Of a stretch of DNA of 6,831 nucleotides, positions 1 through 4,083 are shown piece by piece (within the stretch, counting starts at the first letter, position 1; each line of letters starts with the position of its first letter). The notes below the pieces were generated by a model that saw only the letters and a program-made list of their open reading frames with translations, made no database searches and was not told the origin of the DNA. The position numbers were made by a program, and so were the translations under genes. Source of the DNA: Candidatus Latescibacterota bacterium (lineage in GTDB: Bacteria; Krumholzibacteriota; Krumholzibacteriia; WVZY01; JAKEHA01). The DNA lies in the NCBI GenBank assembly GCA_022615275.1, contig JAKEHA010000336.1:1-6831 (forward strand). The letters run 5' to 3'.

Positions 1-921
1 CGCGACTATTCGCTGCTCACGCGCGTGCAGGCGCTCCTGCTCGACGGCCATTTCATGCTCGAGCACACCGCGCGCAGCTTCTCGGGGCGATACTTCAACT
101 TCAACGGAACGGGCGGCGTGTTCCGCCGCGCGGCGGTGGTCGACGCGGGCGGGTGGGAAGGCGACCCGCTGACGGAGGATCTCGACCTTTCCTATAGAGC
201 ACAGTTGCGGGGCTGGCGCTTTGTCTTTTTGCCCGAGGTCGAGTGCCCGAGCGAGCTGCCAGTCGACGTGTTCGGTCTGAAGAACCAGCAGCACCGTTGG
301 ACGAAGGGTTCGATCCAGGTCGGTCGGAAGCTCCTTCCGCGCATCTGGAAGAGCCGTGCGCCGCTGAAGGTCAAGCTCGAAGCCACCTTTCATCTAAGTG
401 CCAACCTCAGTTATCTCTTGTTGGTCGCGCTATCCATCCTGATGCCCTTCGCCGTGGTGACGCGCGCAAGCGCCGCGGGAGACGCCACCTTTATGATCGA
501 GGCGACCTTGTTCGGACTGACGACGGCATCTGTCGTGTTGTTCTACGCGACCGCTCAGCGCGAACTTGGCCGCGACTGGAAATTGCGCGTGCGCGATGTC
601 CCTTTTATCCTGGCCGTCGGAGTCGGGATGTGCGTCAACAACGCATGGGCCGTCGCCGAGGCACTTGTCGGTTGCGAAACGCCGTTCGTTCGCACCGCGA
701 AGTACCGTATTGAGTCGCTCGACGACCGCTGGAAGACCAAGGTCTATCGCTCCGCGCGCAGGCCTTCGTTCTTTGTTGAGTTCGTACTCACCACCTACAC
801 GGCTGTCGGCTTTGTGGCTATTGTGTGGATCCGCGAATGGGCCGCGCTCCCGTACATGGTGTTGTTCGCGGCGGGCTATCTCTTTGTCTTCGGTATATCC
901 GTCGCGCATGCGCGGCGTTAG
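1..921 (+). CDS. Family-2 membrane glycosyltransferase, cellulose synthase/CslA-like (C-terminal part)
   Basis: The reading frame is open from base 1, so the true start and the N-terminal nucleotide-sugar-binding part (the first Asp motifs) lie upstream; 306 residues are visible. Numbering from base 1, the sequence shows FNFNGTGG (32-39), the TED motif T58-E59-D60 that carries the catalytic-base Asp in processive GT2 enzymes, and QQHRW (96-100), the QxxRW motif that binds the acceptor glycan. Several hydrophobic segments follow: about 132-153, 163-184, 200-222 and a long stretch 257-303. By family knowledge such proteins polymerise beta-linked hexose or amino-sugar chains from activated sugars at the inner membrane and export the chain. 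The sugar and product cannot be told from this fragment. The next gene is 366 bases away on the same strand and is not evidently cotranscribed. No clear terminator follows the TAG stop. The family is very secure; assignment to a specific polysaccharide is not. Confidence 0.93.
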   Translation, partial: RDYSLLTRVQALLLDGHFMLEHTARSFSGRYFNFNGTGGVFRRAAVVDAGGWEGDPLTEDLDLSYRAQLRGWRFVFLPEVECPSELPVDVFGLKNQQHRWTKGSIQVGRKLLPRIWKSRAPLKVKLEATFHLSANLSYLLLVALSILMPFAVVTRASAAGDATFMIEATLFGLTTASVVLFYATAQRELGRDWKLRVRDVPFILAVGVGMCVNNAWAVAEALVGCETPFVRTAKYRIESLDDRWKTKVYRSARRPSFFVEFVLTTYTAVGFVAIVWIREWAALPYMVLFAAGYLFVFGISVAHARR

Positions 922-1221
922 GCTGACGCTCAACCGGACCCCACGCGCTGCTACCTAGCCGTTTGCGAGGTTCTGTGCCCCCCAGGTCCTCCTCCCCCTT
1001 ACTTAGAGCCCTGTCCATTCGTCGACACCACCGCCTTGCCGCGCGCGCTAATCGAGAACACTTAAAGGGCATCGAGTTAGCGGCGCGCGTGAGGTCCTGT
1101 CCGAAGCTATGCGCGCGTAACCAGATCGATTTCTCGATGCACCTCTGCCGCGCTACAACGTCGCGACGCACAACACGTTGTCATCGGCGATCTGGCCTGG
1201 CACGCCGCCTGCGCGGTTGGG

Positions 1222-1239
1222 CGCCGCACGCGGCGTTTT
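1222..1239 (+). terminator. Short terminator-like hairpin upstream of the lipoprotein gene
   Basis: CGCCG (1222-1226) pairs with CGGCG (1231-1235) around the loop CACG, and TTTT (1236-1239) follows at once. The stem is only 5 bp, with one possible extra G-T pair, so in DNA this rich in G and C it may be chance. If real, it would terminate or attenuate transcription about 50 bases before the lipoprotein start codon. Confidence 0.25.
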
Positions 1240-1274
1240 CAGAAAGCCGCGAGCCAGTTCGTGAGTGTGGTGTG

Positions 1275-1282
1275 AAGGGAGG
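1275..1282 (+). promoter_or_regulatory. Ribosome binding site of the lipoprotein gene
   Basis: AAGGGAGG ends 5 bases before the ATG at 1288. It is a near-ideal Shine-Dalgarno sequence and fixes this ATG as the start. That start also places a proper signal peptide and lipobox at the N-terminus. Confidence 0.75.
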
Positions 1283-1287
1283 ATGCA

Positions 1288-1929
1288 ATGAGAAAGGTGG
1301 CATTGGGGGTCGGTCTGGCGCTGCTCTTGGCGGCGTGTGCGGACTCGACCTCGGACGTCGATACGGCAACGCGCGAAGAACCAACCGCGCTGCCCGATAC
1401 CGTCATCGTCCAAGACGGCGTCCGGCTCGAGATATACGGTCCGCTCAATTCGTACGGGCGAGACCGAAGCGCGGAACTCATGAGGATGGTGGGGGTTCAG
1501 CGCGGCTTCGAACGACTCGCCGATCGCGGCCTGCTGGCGGAGTACGACGGCGCGATCCACGTGAAGGCGACGGACGCAAACGGACGCTCGCTCGAAACGA
1601 CGTGGTTCCCGTTCGTCGATCCCTCGGACGAGGCGGCTCTCGCAGTCGTGGTTCACGTCGTCCAGGACGGACAGGAGCTGGTGATCCCATACGGCAGCCG
1701 TGGCGGCGAACCCGACATCGAAAGCATTTCCATCGACGGCAAGAATGCGCCGGGCCCAAGCGGTATCCCCAACTTGACGGGCGGTTGCTTCGGGTTCGCG
1801 ACTGAGCTGTTCCAATCGTGCGTGGGCTTGTGCATACTCAATGGTTTGTCGTCCCGTACGTGTAGCGTGTCGTGTCGAGCGGCGAGCGCGGCCGCGCTGA
1901 CGGCCTGTGTGCTCATGAGCGCCGAGTAA
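1288..1929 (+). CDS. Putative lipoprotein with a six-cysteine C-terminal module
   Basis: I do not recognise the family of this 213-residue protein. The N-terminus is a lipoprotein signal: MRK, a hydrophobic core, then LLAAC with the lipidated Cys at residue 17. Ala and Asp follow the Cys, so by the E. coli +2 rule (Ala) it would be sent to the outer membrane. Residues about 35-155 form an ordinary acidic soluble region with no motif I know. A short Pro/Gly-rich linker (about 155-166) leads to the C-terminal 47 residues. These carry all the other cysteines: C167, C178, C182, C192, C196 and C207. The spacing is C-x10-C-x3-C-x9-C-x3-C-x10-C, identical when read from either end. Two helices joined by a loop and locked by nested disulfides would fit this pattern (inference). 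The gene stands alone: a 366-base gap lies upstream and a convergent gene downstream, separated by a strong hairpin. Coding and lipobox are secure; function is unknown. Confidence 0.88.
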   Translation: MRKVALGVGLALLLAACADSTSDVDTATREEPTALPDTVIVQDGVRLEIYGPLNSYGRDRSAELMRMVGVQRGFERLADRGLLAEYDGAIHVKATDANGRSLETTWFPFVDPSDEAALAVVVHVVQDGQELVIPYGSRGGEPDIESISIDGKNAPGPSGIPNLTGGCFGFATELFQSCVGLCILNGLSSRTCSVSCRAASAAALTACVLMSAE

Positions 1930-1945
1930 GCGACCGCCGAAAACG

Positions 1946-1983
1946 GAAGAGCCGCGCCGGGTCGGTCCCGCGCGCGGCTCTTC
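1946..1983. terminator. Bidirectional hairpin terminator between convergent genes
   Basis: The 12-base arm GAAGAGCCGCGC (1946-1957) pairs perfectly with 1972-1983. Inside it, CGGG (1958-1961) can also pair with CCCG (1967-1970), leaving a 5-base loop and one bulged C. The hairpin sits between the stop of the lipoprotein gene (1929, +) and the stop of the cyclophilin gene (2011, -). On the minus strand it is followed by CGTTTTC, a modest U-tract. On the plus strand no T-run follows, so it should work best for the cyclophilin transcript. Confidence 0.75.
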
Positions 1984-2010
1984 GTGCTGCATTCTGGCCA
2001 GTGAAGACGA

Positions 2011-2634
2011 CTAGCCCTTGTTGTCGGGCGTCTTCGCCTCCTCCTTCGCGGGTGCGGCACCCTTGCGGTACGCCTTGGTGATCTTGACCACTTCGACCGG
2101 CACGTCGTTCATGCCGTTCTTCGCGCCCGTCTTGACCTTCTCGATCGCGTGCACGACGTTCTGTCCCGCCGTGACCTTGCCGAATACCGCATAGCCCCAG
2201 CCCTGCGCCGTCTTGGACTTGAAGTTCAAGAACGCGTTGTCCTTCACGTTAATAAAGAACTGGCTGGTGGCGCTGTTGGGGTCGCTGGTCCGCGCCATGG
2301 CGACCGTGTACTTGTCGTTGGTCAACCCATTATCGGACTCGATCTCGATGGCCGGCTTGCCCTGCTTCTGCGACATCTCGGGCGTGAAACCGCCGCCCTG
2401 GACCATAAAGTCCGGGATGACACGGTGAAAGATCAAACCGTCGTAGAACTTGTTGTCGACGTAATACAGAAAGTTCTGCACCGTGATCGGCGCCTTGTCG
2501 GGGTAGAGTTCGATCTCGATATTGCCTTTCGTCGTCTCGAAAACGACCACGGGTAACTCCTTCTTGGTTGTTTGCGCACCGGCCGCGCCGGCGATCAGGG
2601 CGGTCAAGGCCGCCACTGCCACGAGCTGTTTCAT
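2011..2634 (-). CDS. ppiA: Periplasmic cyclophilin-type peptidyl-prolyl cis-trans isomerase (PpiA-like)
   Basis: This 207-residue protein catalyses cis-trans isomerisation of X-Pro peptide bonds and assists folding of exported proteins. Residues 1-20 form a Sec signal peptide (MKQ, Ala/Leu-rich core, AGA before Q21), placing it in the periplasm. The cyclophilin domain runs from about 28 to 183. Key motifs are FHRVIPDFMVQGGGF (69-83), ARTSDPNSATSQFFINV (114-130), NAFL (133-136) and GYAVFGKV (147-154). By alignment with human cyclophilin A from memory, R71, F76, M77, Q79 and F127 match the active-site R55, F60, M61, Q63 and F113. F135 replaces the drug-binding Trp, as in E. coli PpiA, which it resembles closely throughout. 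A Lys/Glu-rich tail (188-207) follows the domain. GGAGG at 2644-2648, nine bases before the ATG, confirms the start. It has its own promoter 3' of the DUF2905 gene. Family and location are secure. Confidence 0.96.
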   Translation of the reverse strand: MKQLVAVAALTALIAGAAGAQTTKKELPVVVFETTKGNIEIELYPDKAPITVQNFLYYVDNKFYDGLIFHRVIPDFMVQGGGFTPEMSQKQGKPAIEIESDNGLTNDKYTVAMARTSDPNSATSQFFINVKDNAFLNFKSKTAQGWGYAVFGKVTAGQNVVHAIEKVKTGAKNGMNDVPVEVVKITKAYRKGAAPAKEEAKTPDNKG

Positions 2635-2643
2635 TGAATGGAT

Positions 2644-2648
2644 CCTCC
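2644..2648 (-). promoter_or_regulatory. Ribosome binding site of the cyclophilin gene
   Basis: Read on the minus strand this is GGAGG, nine bases before the ATG at 2634-2632. It supports the start that gives a complete signal peptide. Confidence 0.7.
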
Positions 2649-2695
2649 GAGTCGGAAAAATGACCGCGACGGCCCGTCGGCCCGCCGCTCGCGTG

Positions 2696-2724
2696 AATGT
2701 AGGGGATCACGGGGACCGCGTCAA
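2696..2724 (-). promoter_or_regulatory. Sigma70-like promoter of the cyclophilin gene
   Basis: On the minus strand TTGACG (2724-2719; 5 of 6 matches to the -35 consensus) is followed, after exactly 17 bases, by TACATT (2701-2696; 4 of 6 matches to the -10). Transcription would start near 2689, giving a leader of about 55 bases before the ATG. It lies in the 119-base gap after the DUF2905 gene, so the cyclophilin can be expressed independently. Confidence 0.55.
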
Positions 2725-2753
2725 GGCGCCGGTCTACGCCGTTGTGGGCGTCC

Positions 2754-2981
2754 TTACTGCCCCCCGCGACGCGACAACAGATTGAGAACGATGGTCAAGA
2801 CGAGGCTCAAGAAGAGCCCGGTCGCGATGGGGAAGTACAAGGTGAAGTTCTTCTTCTTGACCACGACGTCGCCCGGGAGCCGGCCCAGCAAGGGGATGCG
2901 ATCGGCGAACACGAGGGCACAACCGACCACCAGGAGGACGGCCCCGATCACGATCAGCGTTCGACCCAGGTCTTGCGGCAC
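2754..2981 (-). CDS. Small DUF2905-type inner-membrane protein
   Basis: This 75-residue protein has two transmembrane helices, about residues 8-26 and 50-69. Between them lies the signature loop RIPLLGRLPGDVVV (28-41), then a Lys-rich turn and NFTLYFPIATG (45-55). The LGRLPGD motif followed by FTLYFP is characteristic of the DUF2905 family (as I recall, PF11146), whose members are about 70 residues long and have no known function. The start is GTG at 2981-2979: in-frame codons upstream are TTC, GAT, TAT and then a TAG stop, so no earlier start is possible. There is no Shine-Dalgarno sequence. A -10-like hexamer ends six bases before the GTG, suggesting a leaderless message. The gene is divergent from the membrane-GAF gene, with 64 bases between the start codons. 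The family call is strong; the biological role is unknown. Confidence 0.9.
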   Translation of the reverse strand: MPQDLGRTLIVIGAVLLVVGCALVFADRIPLLGRLPGDVVVKKKNFTLYFPIATGLFLSLVLTIVLNLLSRRGGQ

Positions 2982-2987
2982 GAAATC

Positions 2988-3016
2988 ATACTAGGACGAT
3001 GCACGCTTCGTTGCAA
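2988..3016 (-). promoter_or_regulatory. Promoter of the DUF2905 gene, leaderless spacing
   Basis: On the minus strand TTGCAA (3016-3011), a 17-base spacer and TAGTAT (2993-2988) form a sigma70-like promoter. Both hexamers match the consensus at 4 of 6 positions. Six bases (2987-2982) separate the -10 from the GTG start, so transcription is expected to begin at the start codon. The -35 hexamer is self-complementary and is shared with the opposite promoter. Confidence 0.45.
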
Positions 3017-3039
3017 GGTCGCGAGCCGTTCTATATGAT
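3011..3039 (+). promoter_or_regulatory. Promoter of the membrane-GAF gene, leaderless spacing
   Basis: TTGCAA (3011-3016; 4 of 6 matches to the -35), a 17-base spacer and TATGAT (3034-3039; 5 of 6 matches to the -10) form a good sigma70-like promoter. Only six bases (3040-3045) remain before the ATG at 3046, which is the usual distance to the +1 base. There is no Shine-Dalgarno sequence in this short interval, so translation is probably leaderless. Confidence 0.6.
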
Positions 3040-3045
3040 AGCCCC

Positions 3046-4083
3046 ATGGGCAACCCGAAAAGCCGCATGCTCGTGGGAACGTGGCTCGTGGTGTGGGGCA
3101 TCCTGCTCCTCCTCGTCAGCAACCACGTCCTCCTGGGGTGGAAGCACCTGTGGCCGGCCATTCTGGTGGTGAGCGGTGTCGTCATGCTGCGCGTGCTCCA
3201 GAGTCGTTTGACCTTCGCGGTCGTCTTCGCGGCCGCGTGGATGATCTTGCTCGGGTTGTTTCTCACCGCGTTCTCGTTCGGGTTGATCGAATGGGGTCGC
3301 ATGCGCTCTCTCTGGCCCATCATTCCCATGATCATCGGCGTGTCGTTCGTCGTGGCGGGCGCGCGCCGTCCGCCCACCAGCGCGGGCGTGGTGGTGGGCT
3401 CGATGGTGATCCTGATGGGCTCCGCGTGCATGCTGTACGAAACCGGCACCATCAGCGAGCGGGTGGCGAAGCCGTTTCTACGCTATTGGCCGCTGGTGCT
3501 GGTGCTCGCGGGCTTCGTCCTGATGAAGCGCGACGCGCGCACGCGCGACGCTGCGTCCGAGTCGGAGCGCACGCTCGCTCCGGTCGGTAACGCGTTCGAC
3601 CAGGGCGCGCTCTCGACCGACGTCGAGAACGCGATCCTGCGCCGCGTGCGTGGAGCGACGGGGTCGCGCGCCGCGGCCGGCGCCCTGGTGCGCGAGCTCA
3701 AGGATCGCTTCGACCGCTTTTCATGGGTGGGGATATATCGCTTGCAGGGGGAGTTGCTCTCGCTCGACGACGCCGAGTTCGTGGGGGTCTCGCCCGAGCA
3801 TCGCCGCATTCCGCTCTCCGAGGGCGTGTGCGGCGCGGCCGTGCGCGAGCGCGAGACCATCGTGGTGCCCGACGTGTGCGCCGACGACCGCTATCTCGCG
3901 TGCAGCCCGACCGTGAAGTCGGAGATCGTAGTGCCGATCTTCGACCACGGGCATCTGATCGGCGTGCTCGACATCGACAGCGACGAGCCGGATGCCTTCA
4001 CCGACGACGACCGTCGTTTCCTGGAATCTCTGGTGGCGAAGGCGGCGCGCAACATCGGTCAAGAGCCGCGCGCGGCCGCCTAG
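3046..4083 (+). CDS. Six-helix membrane protein fused to an fRMsr-like GAF domain
   Basis: This 345-residue protein has two halves. Residues 8-161 contain about six hydrophobic helices in three similar two-helix units. Each unit ends in a WP motif followed by a Gly-containing helix: W36-P37, W90-P91 and W148-P149. This resembles the DUF5668/LiaF-type membrane module. A polar linker (162-190) leads to a GAF domain (about 191-338). The segments SWVGIYRL (226-233), RIPLSEGVCGAAV (254-266), SEIVVPIFDHG (292-302) and IGVLDIDSDE (305-314) closely match free methionine-R-sulfoxide reductase (MsrC/fRMsr). The Cys positions equivalent to E. coli Cys94 and Cys118 are kept (C262 and C286, 24 apart). The Cys84 equivalent is His252. 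C278 is extra. It could be a membrane-anchored methionine-sulfoxide reductase or a redox/ligand sensor; catalytic activity is inference. The gene is probably leaderless, and its TAG stop overlaps the transketolase stop. Confidence 0.9.
   Translation: MGNPKSRMLVGTWLVVWGILLLLVSNHVLLGWKHLWPAILVVSGVVMLRVLQSRLTFAVVFAAAWMILLGLFLTAFSFGLIEWGRMRSLWPIIPMIIGVSFVVAGARRPPTSAGVVVGSMVILMGSACMLYETGTISERVAKPFLRYWPLVLVLAGFVLMKRDARTRDAASESERTLAPVGNAFDQGALSTDVENAILRRVRGATGSRAAAGALVRELKDRFDRFSWVGIYRLQGELLSLDDAEFVGVSPEHRRIPLSEGVCGAAVRERETIVVPDVCADDRYLACSPTVKSEIVVPIFDHGHLIGVLDIDSDEPDAFTDDDRRFLESLVAKAARNIGQEPRAAA

Larger units (their letters stand above)
922..1287. other. 366-base gap without a supported gene
   Basis: No open frame in this stretch looks like a protein. 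The long frame that crosses it (963-1805, +) is arginine-rich, has no domain character and runs over the lipoprotein in another frame, so it is a GC-rich shadow. I find no convincing sigma70 promoter for the lipoprotein gene: TTGTCA at 1178-1183 is a fair -35, but no -10 lies at the correct distance. The only structure of note is a short hairpin followed by four Ts at 1222-1239, listed separately. A regulatory leader or small RNA cannot be excluded. Confidence 0.5.

Noticed and set aside
928..1222. Possible integron attC ends: GCTCAAC at 928-934 (RYYYAAC) and GTTGGGC at 1216-1222 (GTTRRRY)
   Set aside because: They are almost 300 bases apart, longer than known attC sites, with no complementary inner boxes and no cassette structure. 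Chance matches are likely.
963..1805. 280-codon plus-strand frame across the gap and the lipoprotein
   Set aside because: Its composition is strongly Arg/Gly-biased and it conflicts with the lipoprotein, which has a good ribosome binding site, a signal peptide and an organised Cys pattern.
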